From NCBI GenBank assembly GCA_021234155.1, contig JAJEKV010000002.1:18405592-18469591 (forward strand): a stretch of 64,000 nucleotides of DNA. Direction: 5' to 3'. Positions 22,431-32,722 of this stretch are shown one piece after another. A program made the translations under genes and the position numbers. The DNA is from Isoetes taiwanensis. Its lineage: Eukaryota; Streptophyta; Lycopodiopsida; Isoetales; Isoetaceae. The notes below the pieces were generated by a model. That model had not been told where the DNA came from. It searched no databases and saw only the letters and a list, made by a program, of their open reading frames with translations. Numbering within the stretch: position 1 is the stretch's first letter; each line of letters opens with the position of its first letter.

Positions 22431-23432
22431 AAAGAGGCATCAGTAACTCTGGTTTGAACAAGCAGGCAGACCAGACGACTAACATGGCGCCATTTGCATC
22501 TGAGTCCAATGTATAAGCGTTAGGCGATTCAATGCATTTCCACTAGCGTTTGGTCGCAGAGGCCTCCATCCAGTCCGAGCCCCTTCCCTTCACAATATTC
22601 GAGGAAGATGGTTCGAATGAGAGTGGCTCTGACTGGGTAGAAGCACCTGCTGACTCGTAGGAGAGTGCACTACAGAACGCAAACACAATGAGAAGCAATC
22701 TACCAAGCAAATGGCACGATGGCGCCATTTGGTTGGTAGATTGGTTCTTATTGCTAATACATATGTGAATGCTTGTGTTTATGCACTGGACTGATGCAAA
22801 TGGCGTCGTCTGATTTGAACAAACAGGCAGACCAGACGACTAGGCAAATGGCGCCATTTGAATCTGAGTCCAGTAACAAAGTTTAAAATGAAACGCACTA
22901 ATTTGCTCAAAACGCACTTCAAAAGGAATCTTTGAAAGATTCCCTAAAATCCCCCCAAAAAGGTCCCTTTTCATGGTATATTTGTGACAAGTGTGACAAT
23001 TTGAAAATTTTAGGCATCATTTTTGAGGGGGGGTGTGAACTTAGCTTCCATTCAAAATTGTTTGACATCCCTTTTTGGCCCCTTTAGTTTGGTTTGAGAA
23101 ATAGTAATATTTTCAAAAACTAAACATAATAGACATTGAAAAAACAAGAAGCACACTAAAGTGCCAAAAGGTATTTTATTCAAAGTTTTCAAAAATCAAG
23201 ACAAAAACTATGAACAAAACGTAAAAATGCAACACATTTTGACATTGCCTCATTGAAGCAAACATTTTCACATGAAAGTATGCCTCATTGAACAAACTTA
23301 CACTTTGAAGTCGAAGACGCTCGCTCTTCGTCTTATATACTTGCTCTTATTTGCTCATCCGTCTTGCTATAGACTTATGTATACCGCGAGGACAATGCGT
23401 GGACATAACGTCTTCAAAATAAATTTCTGGGT

Positions 23433-23853
23433 GGTATAAATTTATACCATAATAGGTAGTGCTGTGCGGATATAACATGCCAGAGAGTTCGCATGGTATA
23501 AATTTATACCGCAAGTGGACTCGAGCGGTATAAATTTATACCGCAAGAGGACTCGAGCGGTATAAATTTATACCGCGAGAGCTCTCTCGATTCACTGCGA
23601 GAGCTCCCACGGTATAAATTTATACCGTGAGAGCTCCCTCATTATACCGCGAGAGCTCTCTCGGTATAAATTTATACCGCGACAGCTCTCTCGGTATAAA
23701 TTTATACCGCAGATAACCTTCAGACAATCAATTTATACACATATATGTGTATATATATATAATAATATATATACATACTTACATATATATATCCGAAGAA
23801 AAGAGAACTCTTGCGGTATAAATCTATACGGAGAAACGGTATAAATTTATACC
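23433..23853. repeat. array of a 16-bp perfect palindrome
   Basis: GGTATAAATTTATACC occurs perfectly at 23433, 23495, 23527, 23559, 23611, 23663, 23693 and 23838 (start positions). One imperfect copy lies at 23815 and a half site at 23641; a further decayed copy is near 24529. Most are extended to CGGTATAAATTTATACCG and separated by CGAGAGCTCTCTCGG-type spacers that are themselves palindromic. Start-to-start spacings are 62, 32, 32, 52, 52, 30 and 145. Array of dyad sites, presumably protein-binding or hairpin-forming; the ligand is unknown. Confidence 0.9.
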
Positions 23854-24338
23854 GAATTGCATATATATATAAAACGTTTATATATATATGTATATATATA
23901 TATGCAGTCCAGAGGTAAAGTATATATCGTGTAAAATCACTCGCCAAAGGGTTTGGCAACTGAAAACTACTAAAGTAACACACATAAGGGATAATTTTAC
24001 ACACTTTTCTTAGTTTTTTAGTCTAAAAAGTTCTAAAACGGTTCTAAAATTTCTGAGCTTGTAATGCAATGTTAGAGCATAAAGTAGTCGAATCATGTTG
24101 TTATTTCTACTTTTTTTCTACATACATGCTTAACTTCACTTTAGGCATCTAAAAATTGCTACTAAAGGCAAAGAACTCCAAAATATTATGGTGACACGGG
24201 TGTGTTTGACTAGAAGGAAACCACGTGGGTTTATCCAGAGGGGAGCGAGGAGTAGCAACCCTCGAGGAAGTTTACCTATTTATTTACAAAATATTTAGGA
24301 AAGGGTAAGGCGCATCTAATACTTCAACGCCGAGAGAA

Positions 24339-24557
24339 ATGTGCATGGTGCCCACTTTCACGGATGACGTAATTGTGATGAATATGCTCAACATTGCTAA
24401 GGAGATTGACTATCTCCCCGAGCATCACCATGTTGTAGATTGGTATGTGCGTTCAAAATACATCTCCGAGAATAAAAAAAGAGGGCATGTAATCACATGG
24501 CTTCATTACTTCAACTTTTGTATCCCTGTGATAAATTTATACTGCATCATCAACTAA
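24339..24557 (+). CDS. small ORF inside the TIR element
   Basis: A 72-codon ORF (MVPTFTDDVIVMNMLNIAKE, EHHHVVDWYVRSKYISENKK, HVITWLHYFNFCIPVINLY). No family recognised. Composition is more protein-like than its surroundings, but there is no supporting splice or promoter signal. It may be a remnant of the element's parent coding region. Confidence 0.25.
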   Translation: MCMVPTFTDDVIVMNMLNIAKEIDYLPEHHHVVDWYVRSKYISENKKRGHVITWLHYFNFCIPVINLYCIIN

Positions 24558-25343
24558 AACTTCAGCTTAACTACAAAATATCGTGGATGTATTGGTAATT
24601 GTAATACTATGTGATGCAAAAACAATGGTTTGTCATTCAAGAAGTTTGTTCAACTGATCCCAATGTGTTTTAAGGTCCATTAGGATGTTCAGCCAAAATG
24701 GTTGTGAAATAACAAATTTCCTGTCTTCTAAAACAACTAATATAAAAATTTTCAGGGACAAGGTACAAAAGCATCTAATTTCTTCATACGAATTTGCCCC
24801 ATAGTAAATCTTTGAATTTCATTGTAGTACTTTCCCCCTCTACAATGGGATTTTTTGTGTGTTGTGTTTTTCCTTAATACTAAGTCTTCTTAAAATGTCT
24901 GTTTTCACGAGCAATTTTATAAATCTTTGGACTAAAGATAATAAAAAGGCCCTTTTTAGAGGGATTTCAGAATTTTATAAATTTTCAGAAGGAATCTTTC
25001 AAACGCACTTCTTAAATAAGTGCGTTTCATTTTAAACCTTGTTCAGTGCATAAACACATGAAAGCAGTTCGATTGCATTTCCCTGCGTTTGGTCGCAGAG
25101 GCCTCCACCCAGTCCGAGCCCCTCCCCTTCGCAATATTCGAGGAAGATAGTTCGAAGGAGAGTAGCTCGGACAGGGTGGAGGCACCTGCGACCCGTAATA
25201 GGAGAATGCACTAGAGAACGCAACACAATAAGAAGCAATCTACCAAGCAAATGGCTCCATCGCGCCATTTACTTGGTAGATTGCTTCTTATTGCTAATGC
25301 ATATGCGAATGCTTCCATTAGTGTTTATGGACTGCTCAGATAC

Positions 25344-25725
25344 AAATGGCGCCATGGCGCCATTTGCCAACAACAAGACCCTAAAGTAAGCTAATAGGCA
25401 TCCTAATGGCGCCATGGCGCCATTTGCCAACAACAAGACCCTAAAGTAAGCTAATAGGCATCCAATGCGCCATGGCGCCATTTGCCAGCAACAAGGCAGT
25501 AATGTAAGCTCAGGCATCCAAATGGCGCCATGGCGCCATTTGTCAACAACAAGACTCTAAAGTAAGCTACCATGCATCTAAATGGCGCGGAGGTGCCATT
25601 TGCCAACAACAAGACTCCTAAAGTAAGCTACCAGGCATCTAAATGGCGCGGTGGCGCCATTTGCCAACAACAAGACCGAAGAGTAAGCTATATCCAAATG
25701 GCGCGGTGGTGCCATTTGGAACAAA
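25344..25725. repeat. 61-bp tandem array, each unit centred on a GGCGCC palindrome
   Basis: Seven units start at about 25344, 25405, 25464, 25520, 25580, 25641 and 25695. The first four carry the near-complete palindrome AATGGCGCCATGGCGCCATT. Later ones have decayed left halves (GGCGCGGAGGTGCC, GGCGCGGTGGCGCC). The linker is GCCAACAACAAGACCCTAAA then GTAAGCTA..AGGCATC. Units become less palindromic to the right. Confidence 0.9.
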
Positions 25726-26230
25726 CGAAACAATGCAAGTACATGACTCCACATTCTGAGGAGCTCCAGAATTGTCGATTTCCATTTCGAGCGCCTTGAT
25801 TTTGGCCCGGAGACTGGTGTGTAGCTTGAAGGGGTAAGGCGCTGAACTGTAGGGAAATGGCGCCAGAAAACACTGAAAACAGAGGCCAAAAAAGGGTTGC
25901 TCGAGGCGCTGGGCGCTAGGCCGGCTAAGATCGAGGCGCTGAGAGCTGGAATCAAAAACGAAAAAAACAAATGAGGTCCTCCAGAAACAATGAGGCATAA
26001 CTAACTTTGGCCGCTGGCTGTCTGCTGTACCACAGGCGGCCAACTAGGGTCCGTGGCGGTCCAGGCACCCATGCCCACCCAGCCGCCCATGCCCGCCCAT
26101 GCCCGCCCAAATTTGAACTTTCAAATTCAAATATTTCCCGCCCTTCCGCCCGCCCGCCCAAATTTGAACATAAAATTTAAAAATCCTGCCCGTAATGTGA
26201 AAACTTGCCACCTGTGCAGATTTTAACATA
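25726..26230. other. non-coding spacer
   Basis: No gene supported. It contains a short (GCCCGCCCATGCCC)n-like GC-rich run at 26065-26110 and CCCGCCCGCCC at 26140-26160, flanked by duplicated AAATTTGAAC words. Confidence 0.35.
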
Positions 26231-26428
26231 AAATGGCCATTTGGTACAAAAGAATAAATTTTGGTGTAAATTTGGAGTTAAATAAGCCATTTGGTCGAAA
26301 TGGTCAACACTTGGATCAAATGGCGCCATGGCGCCATTTGATCCAAGTGTTGACCATTTCGACCAAATGGCGCCATTTAACTCCAAATTTACACCAAAAT
26401 TTATTCTTTTGTACCAAATGGCGCCATT
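26231..26428. repeat. long near-perfect palindrome, arms about 97 bp
   Basis: The two arms meet at 26328/26329 in GGCGCCATGGCGCC. Reading outward both arms carry ATTTGATCCAAGTGTTGACC, ATTTCGACCAAATGGC, TTTAACTCCAAATTTACACC and TTCTTTTGTACCAAATGGC. They differ only by AAGCC versus TGGCGCC words and a 2-base indel. It would form a stable RNA or cruciform hairpin. It lies about 100 bp before the DUF8039-like coding start. Confidence 0.9.
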
Positions 26429-26499
26429 TTTGCTTGTTTATTGCTTATTTTTCGTCTAATTCATATGTTCTAAAAAGTGTTGCCTTGCTTGATTGAAAC

Positions 26500-26805
26500 A
26501 GGTTCAATTTTCCCCTGTACAACCTATTCGTCGGAAGGACAATTGTTGCCCGGGGCCATATTTTGAATAGAACCACTCTTCATGGGACGGAAATAGATTC
26601 TTTAAATGTAGCAATTGAGGTCACGGAGTTCGTGATCCCTTCGACAGAGCTTCCAGTCCCCTGTGGAGGGGCAGATAACATTGTTGAAGCAGTAGGCACA
26701 TTCATTCAGTGGCCTAAGAGGGATATAAAACATGTTGAGTGCCCCTCAAGTGAAGATACGTCTTCGACATCCCTCAATTTGCCCTCTTCTGAAGAGGATT
26801 CATAG
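26500..26805 (+). pseudogene. DUF8039-like domain (CACTA-associated)
   Basis: An open block reads GRTIVARGHILNRTTLHG, AIEVTEFVIPSTELPVPCGG and IVEAVGTFIQWPKRDI. This follows the pattern of the DUF8039 domain seen beside plant En/Spm (CACTA) transposases: an ARG-x-I start, LHG, LPVP, and an AVGTFVQWP end. It passes in frame to an acidic Ser-rich stretch and a stop at about 26806, after which the open frame shifts (26732-27139). It is likely the N-terminus of the same transposon protein as the DUF7869-like part downstream. Confidence 0.5.
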
Positions 26806-29530
26806 TAGTAGTCCACCATCTGTCAGTAGCCCGCCGGACATCAGTTTCACTGCTCATAATGGTGAACCAAGCAACACAGCAACAAATCAAGAAGACGAGA
26901 TAGTAGAGGAGATTGGAGGTCATGAGAATCTAGCTGCCCGTCTTGGTCTCAGGTTGTTTAAGCCTGAAGATGAGACAGTCTACTACTCCAGAACAGATCT
27001 ACTTAGTTTGCTATGCTACATTCTTCACTCCTGCATTGGATCTAAATATTCGGAGGCGAATATAGTCTTTAGTGATCCTCAGGATGCTATAGACGATGAG
27101 TTCTTGGGTGTATCAAAGGTCCGGGCTTTCGGTGGGTAACATAATAGATCCAACGGGAAACCAAAATATCAGGTCATGTCATGCTTGTGCTGAGAGGCCT
27201 CTAGCTAACAGTCTAGTAACCTGGGAGACCCATGATGTTTTGCTTCATGATGGTAGGACAGTTTCACAACATTTACAAGCTTGAGCTGCTCTCGAACAGG
27301 ATGACTTAGAAGTTGAGTGCTTGGAAGCTGATGTTAAGAAGCAATTCAAGAGGAAAAGGAAATATACATATGTGAAGAGGGTCAGGAGGGAACCAAAGGG
27401 GAATATCAAGGAGGAGAGGATGTTCGCTTCCAAGTCAATCAAGAGTGCTCTAAAATCGACATGCTGCAAGGACGAATGTGTTAAAAAACTGAGTCGAGAG
27501 CAAGTATGTGCCTTAAGAAAAGAATTTTATTCTCAATCAACCAGTGCCAGGATTACGCTTGTTTTTGATGTGTTGAGTGTAACTTATACAGGGCAGTCGG
27601 AGGCGGAAGTAGTGGTCTCTGGAGTGGAGTGTTGTCAATTCGCATGGCGCGTGGCTTTAGGAGTTGCTCAGTCTACGTTTTATAGTTGGAGGAAGAGGTT
27701 CGAGTTAGGTGGAAAACGGGCAGAGCATGGTAATACAGGCTCTAAAAAGCCTAGATCTGTGACACTAGCTACAGAAAGTGTGTTTGATACCTTCATTAGT
27801 GAGAATGCGGAGAGCATTCCACATAGAAGCAAAAAAGGAAAGGATGATATAAGGAAGAATGTTCGCAGAAAGAGTTTCCAGACGTCAGCATAGCAAAAAA
27901 TACAGTATTCTCCAACTGTAACATATGTGTAGTCATCAAGCAGAAATTGGAAGGAACAATAGATACAAGGGAGAGGCGCAACCTTTCAATTCAACGGCGG
28001 GCACATATGTTGGAACAATGTTCCCGTAGGAGTCAATATTGGCATTGACGTGCATTATCACATCGTTCGCCAGAAAGTAACCTTTGCATAATACATTATA
28101 AGATGGATCAGGTCAAAACACTCACACCAAGAAGTCACCATCTCGCAAAGTCTGTTTGGAGAGGAGATCGCTTGAAGAGCAGCTTGACAGGAGCATTGAC
28201 ACATGGTCATGGTGGACGGGCTTAATGGCCATTTCTCTCTAGATCTTTGAAAAGATGACTCAAACTTTCATGTTGGATCACTTTCTAGGATCCTACACTA
28301 TCTTGAATTGCCGGAAGAAGACAAGTGTGGTGATCTGTGTGGAAGCAGAACTACAGATTGCAAATTGATGCAAGCCCTAAAAGATACTCGACCACTGCAG
28401 CATAAGCTAGCGCAGACACAAGAGATGACGCCTTCATCTTCTAGTGCCTACTTAGAAGGCTTCAATCCTCTTCCTCGAAATCTCTACTTACAGTTGGATA
28501 ATGCATCGGGTCAAAATAAAAATAGATATGTGTTCTTCTACCTCTCTTATTTGACATGGCTTAAGGTATTCGATGAGATTCAGGTTGGCTTCATGATGGT
28601 TGGGCACACTCATGACGATATTGATGCATTATTTGGGAGCTTTTCGACGTTAATGAGTTCATCGGATGCTCTATCTTTGCCTGAGTTGCTTTACTTGTTT
28701 AGCAAGTGCAATGCAAAGTCTCCTGTTCTATATTTTGTGGATGAAGTTCAAGATTGGAAAGGCTTTGTCAAGGGATATATCCCTGATAAAGGCCAACGTC
28801 TAACAGGCCATACCGACCCATTGCTATTCCGATTTAAAATGGATGGGAAATGGCCCATTATGCAATATAAGATGCGGCCAACCCATAAAGAGTGGATTCC
28901 AGAAAAAGGAATAAGAATGTGGAAGGAGGATGAAAATGGTGAGCCAATGTTACCAATGGAATTCCTTCTGCAAAAATCAAGAAGATAGTGTGTTTGCACG
29001 ACAGTACAAAGCAACTATGGATTACTGGAACGAGATTCTTTTGTGTTTGGAAGATGTATCTCCAGGACGACCTCAAAATGATAACTTTTGGTTGCGTACA
29101 AGGCAAGAACCTCTACAAGCTGCATTTACTCCAGAGGTCGATGAAGCCGCTGTGCTTGTAAGACTTTTGCCTACGTATTGTGGGCCAGCAGATGGGCGTC
29201 CAGTGTTACCTATGGATGAGTTCGATCCTCATGCACATGTTACGAAAGGTATGTTCGTTCTAGTCCGACCTGGAGACGATGAAACTCCAACGTGGTTGAT
29301 GTCATCCTAGATCCAGAATCTACCAATTATGGTCACATTTATGTATCATGGTGTGGATGCCTGTTGGTCGTGACTATACAGGTTGCTTAACTAAACGTTG
29401 GCGACCCAATCCATCAGATCCATCAAGGTATGAGAAGTTAGATGCCATACATTATGCATGGGATGCAAATGGCAAAGACCGAAGACTGTTCAGATTCCAA
29501 AATACATTGTTGACATGTGGGGGGACATAG
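26806..29530 (+). pseudogene. DUF7869-like transposase, multi-frame remnant
   Basis: Successive frames line up with DUF7869-type plant proteins. A basic region (KKQFKRKRKYTYVKRVRREP) leads into CCKDECVKKLSREQVCALRK and AWRVALGVAQSTFYSWRKRF (27321-27893). A stop-ridden stretch follows at 27950-28300. The core at 28308-28988 has LPRNLYLQLDNASGQNKN and VGFMMVGHTHDDIDALFG, the hallmark segments of the RNase H-like DUF7869 domain. A C-terminal part at 28990-29310 and 29348-29530 is in shifted frames (PGDDETPTWLMSS; CLTKRWRPNPSDPSRYEK). At least four frame changes make it non-functional. It sits to the right of the palindrome block and diverges from the minus-strand ParB-like genes. Confidence 0.6.
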
Positions 29531-30080
29531 CATTAGCTAAAAGCTCTCAATCTCAGTCATGTTCTCGATAATCATGTATGTAATTTCTCTTGCTATAATA
29601 CTTAAGAATTTTGGACAATTAATACATAGTCCATACATCAAATAATATTCATTATGCTTATACTACATCCTTACATCTTTTATAATAGGTGTTTAATACA
29701 CATCATTACATCTGATGCACACATTATTGATGGCATACATATAATTTAGATGCACATATTATTGATGGCATTATAGAGTCGATGATTCACTCATCTTCAA
29801 TCCCTGCTAACGTGATCGCATTCAGCTCGTAAGCATGGCACTCAGGAAGCCAAAGAAGATGGATCACAACACGAGTAAGGCCGGGGCAATGACACTCACG
29901 ACCTTGTGCTTTGGATTCTTAGTAAGGATCCAGCTTAACACCTTTATGTATGCACCGAACAATATCATTGTAGCTCATGGAGCAAATAATGGTCTCAAAC
30001 TGATCTTCATAAATATTATAAGCCATGGGAGATGAATGACTTCTACCACCGAATGGAGCTGCTTTTATAGTCGTTGTAGA
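29531..30080. other. AT-rich spacer
   Basis: No gene. A partial duplication of GATGCACA(C/T)ATTATTGATGGCAT occurs near 29718 and 29752. Confidence 0.4.
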
Positions 30081-30199
30081 ATTATTGGTATAATACTTCA
30101 GCATTATCGGTATTATACGTCAGCATTATTGGTATTATACGTCAGCATTATTGGTATTATACTTCAGCATTATTGGTATTATACTTCAACATTATTGGA
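30081..30199. repeat. 22-bp tandem repeat, five copies
   Basis: ATTATTGGTATTATACGTCAGC-type units start at 30081, 30103, 30125, 30147 and 30169, with a partial sixth. Two copies carry ACGTCA; the others ACTTCA. Confidence 0.9.
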
Positions 30200-30239
30200 T
30201 AATTCGTAGCTATAAATTCTTTCACTTTGCTTTCACTTC

Positions 30240-30600
30240 TCACTTTTCACCTTGCTACTTGATCTTAATCCTTGCTTCTTGCTCCTTGATCTTCCTTGTT
30301 CCTTGATCTTCTTGGTACTTGATCTTCCTTGTTCATTGCTTCTTGCTACTTGATCTTGATCCTTGTTTCTTGCTACTTCATTCCCGTGCTCCTTGCTACT
30401 TGATCTTGTTCCTTGCTCTTGATCTTGCTACTTGATCTTGTTCCTTGCTTCTTGCTCCTTGATCTTCCTTGTTCCCTAATCTTGATTTTGCTACTTGATC
30501 TTGATCCTTGTTCCTTGCTACTTGATCTTCGTGCTCCTTGCTATTTAATCTTGTTCCTTGCTCTGCCCCGTGTTCCTTGCTCCGTCGGTGATCCTCGCTT
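30240..30600 (+). repeat. pyrimidine-rich minisatellite
   Basis: Irregular repeats of CTTGCTACTTGATCTTG(A/T)TCCTTG words make a strongly strand-asymmetric C/T tract, which reads as Leu-rich in all plus frames. It lies immediately before the ORF at 30611 and could be its leader or a simple satellite. Confidence 0.75.
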
Positions 30601-30610
30601 GCTTTTGCAA

Positions 30611-31123
30611 ATGATTAGACCCAATCCTCCCTGGGCTACTCCAGAAGCCTTGCAAGCATGCCCCTGCATTCTGTGTCGGCCCGAACCGATGAGCTATTTG
30701 ACCATTTCTTGGAGTGGAGGTTGGCGCCACGGTCCCACCAAGGAGCTTGCAATGGAGTTGATCAACTTCATTCTGGAGCGATTTGATTGTGGTCATGAGC
30801 CACTGATGGAAATTAATTCATCTGAATGTTATAGGAGACTTGCAATGAGGGGAATTCTTGAACGCCCTCCTTATCTGGACGAGATGCTACAGCAATTGAG
30901 GCCTCTTCTTCGTGCTGGATATTTAGCACACTCTCTGGATCAATACATATCAGAGTTCATTCATGAAATTTGTAAGGGACAGATGTATGGCCTTATTAGG
31001 ACATACTACAATGATTACAACAACTTTGTGGAGTTGGGTCCGCTCTTCTTCCGTGAGTATCATCCTGTGGAATTACTTTTTGCAATGACTATGGTGGGAA
31101 TAATCAGGCTGGGATATGCGTGA
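30611..31123 (+). CDS. unidentified ORF, probably C-terminally truncated
   Basis: The first Met past the C/T tract gives a protein of about 170 residues: a CPCILC cysteine cluster near the start, then HGPTKELAMELINFILERFD, RLAMRGILERPPYLDEMLQQ and SEFIHEICKGQMYGLIRTYY. The same frame is open upstream through the Leu-coding satellite, so the start is uncertain. It ends in LGYA* exactly where sequence character changes (TGAGCTCTGG) and a hairpin cluster begins, so an insertion may have cut it. Family not recognised. Confidence 0.4.
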   Translation: MIRPNPPWATPEALQACPCILCRPEPMSYLTISWSGGWRHGPTKELAMELINFILERFDCGHEPLMEINSSECYRRLAMRGILERPPYLDEMLQQLRPLLRAGYLAHSLDQYISEFIHEICKGQMYGLIRTYYNDYNNFVELGPLFFREYHPVELLFAMTMVGIIRLGYA

Positions 31124-32722
31124 GCTCTGGTTTCCTAACCCAGTTGTGTGGGTTAGACCTCGCAGGGTGTTGACCCCCAACCTGGCTTAGAGAGTCAAAC
31201 ACAAAAAGACAACTTGAGTTTTCACTCAAGTTGAGGTTAGAACCTCCAGATCACTTAAGGTGATCAATCTACACAAGAATTTCTCAAAGAAAAAGCTCAG
31301 TTACAGAGTTTTCATACCTTTCCCAATTCTGGAATATGGACCTCTTACTCAAATCGATGCAGATCTCATAGGCAGATTGATTTCCAAGGTCAGATGACTG
31401 TGACTTGTTCAGAAAAGTTGTAGGCAAGCAAGGGTGAAAATCTTGACCAAGTCTGAGTTTTAATTTGTAAGATATTCGATCTCAAAGTTGGGTCAAATTT
31501 TGGTCAATATCAGTCAAAACTACAAACAGAGCTCAGAGTTTTGTAACTTGAGTTGTAGGTGAATTTTGAAGAAATTCCAAAACTAAGATGCAATATAGAT
31601 CTCAAAGGTAAGGTGCATGCTGTCAAATCATGATTTGAATCACTAGTTTTGTGGATATCAGTCTAAATTTGTATCAGACAGAATGCAAAAAATGGTAACC
31701 TGAGTTTGGAATGGGATTATTTCGAAATTTTTGTGCACACAGGTGCAAACAAGATGGGAGAGAAAGTGCAGATGGTCATATGCAGGAAAAAATGAAGGAA
31801 TTCTTCTCTGTAAAAATGTTTGTGATGCAAAAATACTAAAGGATCATGACAGTCGACTTTTTGAATACTTGGCAGTCAATTTTCATTGATATGACGGTAA
31901 TACAAGGTAAATAAGAGTCTTAGGAACATAGATCAATCATCAAATTAGCTTAGAAGGTCAATAAATAGTATCAAATCAAGAATATCAGTCCAATTTTCTC
32001 AGATTAAACTGTGGAACACTCAGATACTTCAAGAACAACTTCAGATCATGCTCAGCATGTATCAATGTCGAGGTTTGATGCGTCTGGGCCTTCAAAAAAC
32101 TCTGTCATTGTTTTCCCCGGTATATAGATTTAGATTTAATGGTTCCGGCATCTTAGGTCTTGATTATGGGCTTAATGGGATGCTGATGAGCGGGAATCCA
32201 AGAATAGGTAATTTTTGTAGCTTAAGATTCCAGTTTCGGCGTGATTCGAGCAGGTTTCTAAGTTTAGGATTCTTCACTGTATTTTTCCAGAGTTTTGCGC
32301 GATACGGTGGCCGTATTTTTGGAAGTATAAACCAAGAATATGTTGTATTCAGCCATTTAGAAAAGCTAGGCCATGGTTTCAAAGGGTGCCTCATAAAATA
32401 GTTAGATAATTTGATCACTTGAGGAGATGGCAACCCTATTTTTTGGGGAATATGCTAGGTCTAGATACCATCCATTGGGATATTCCATGGGTAACATGAA
32501 TATTTTAGGCACAATGGTGGGCAAAGCAAAATGGTCATAAAATCCCAAACAAGAAATGGACTAGGGGTATTTATAAAGGTGTGATAAGAATGGGAAAAGG
32601 GGTATGAAATGAAAAGGCAAAAGGCATTAGAGAAAAGGAATTAGGCAAACAAGGTGTGATTTGGCAAAAGGTGAGCAAGGGAAAATATAAGCATAAGGGG
32701 AATATGACTAGGAAAATGGGGG
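31124..32722. other. unassigned region, possibly solo-LTR-like
   Basis: It begins with the four-hairpin cluster at 31135-31265, then A/T-rich sequence without a convincing gene. A 117-codon frame at 32048-32401 is Phe/Leu/Gly-rich and is not supported. Repeated AAAAGG/GGTGTG words occur at 32560-32700. The right edge is the module A duplication border at 32723. Confidence 0.3.
31135..31265. repeat. four consecutive perfect hairpins
   Basis: CTAACCCA/TGGGTTAG (31135-31156, 8-bp stem), AACTTGAGT/ACTCAAGTT (31211-31232, 9-bp stem, TTTC loop), GAGGTT/AACCTC (31233-31246, AG loop) and GATCAC/GTGATC (31249-31265). The last three are packed almost end to end. Confidence 0.75.

Larger units (their letters stand above)
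22875..25043. mobile_element. TIR DNA element with 4-bp target duplication
   Basis: The left end AACAAAGTTTAAAATGAAAC and the right end, in inverse complement AACAAGGTTTAAAATGAAAC, agree at 23 of the first 24 positions. Weaker similarity extends to about 90 bp, including AAACGCACTT words. CAGT flanks both ends (22871-22874 and 25044-25047). The paralogous unit at about 22508-22525 reads GAGTCCAATGTATAAGC and represents the uninterrupted site. The interior holds the 16-bp palindrome array, TA microsatellites and one small ORF, with no recognisable transposase, so it is probably non-autonomous. TSD length 4 is uncommon (Sola, Ginger and Academ types are options); superfamily not assigned. Confidence 0.75.
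22462..25343. repeat. two tandem units (about 370 bp) with long palindromes, second one interrupted
   Basis: Unit 1 (22462-22835) and unit 2 (22836-22874 plus 25048-25343) share GGCAGACCAGACGACTA, ATGGCGCCATTTG, ATCTGAGTCCA, GCGTTTGGTCGCAGAGGCC and CAATATTCGAGGAAGAT. Each contains a long palindrome built on AAGCAATCTACCAAGCAAATGG (22691-22747 and 25227-25292; arms about 25-33 bp). Unit 2 is split by the 2.17-kb element at 22875-25043, and unit 1 serves as its empty site. Confidence 0.75.

Noticed and set aside
32048-32401. 117-codon ORF rich in Phe and Gly
   Set aside because: No domain, no splice context, and the minus strand is equally open; not supported as a gene.
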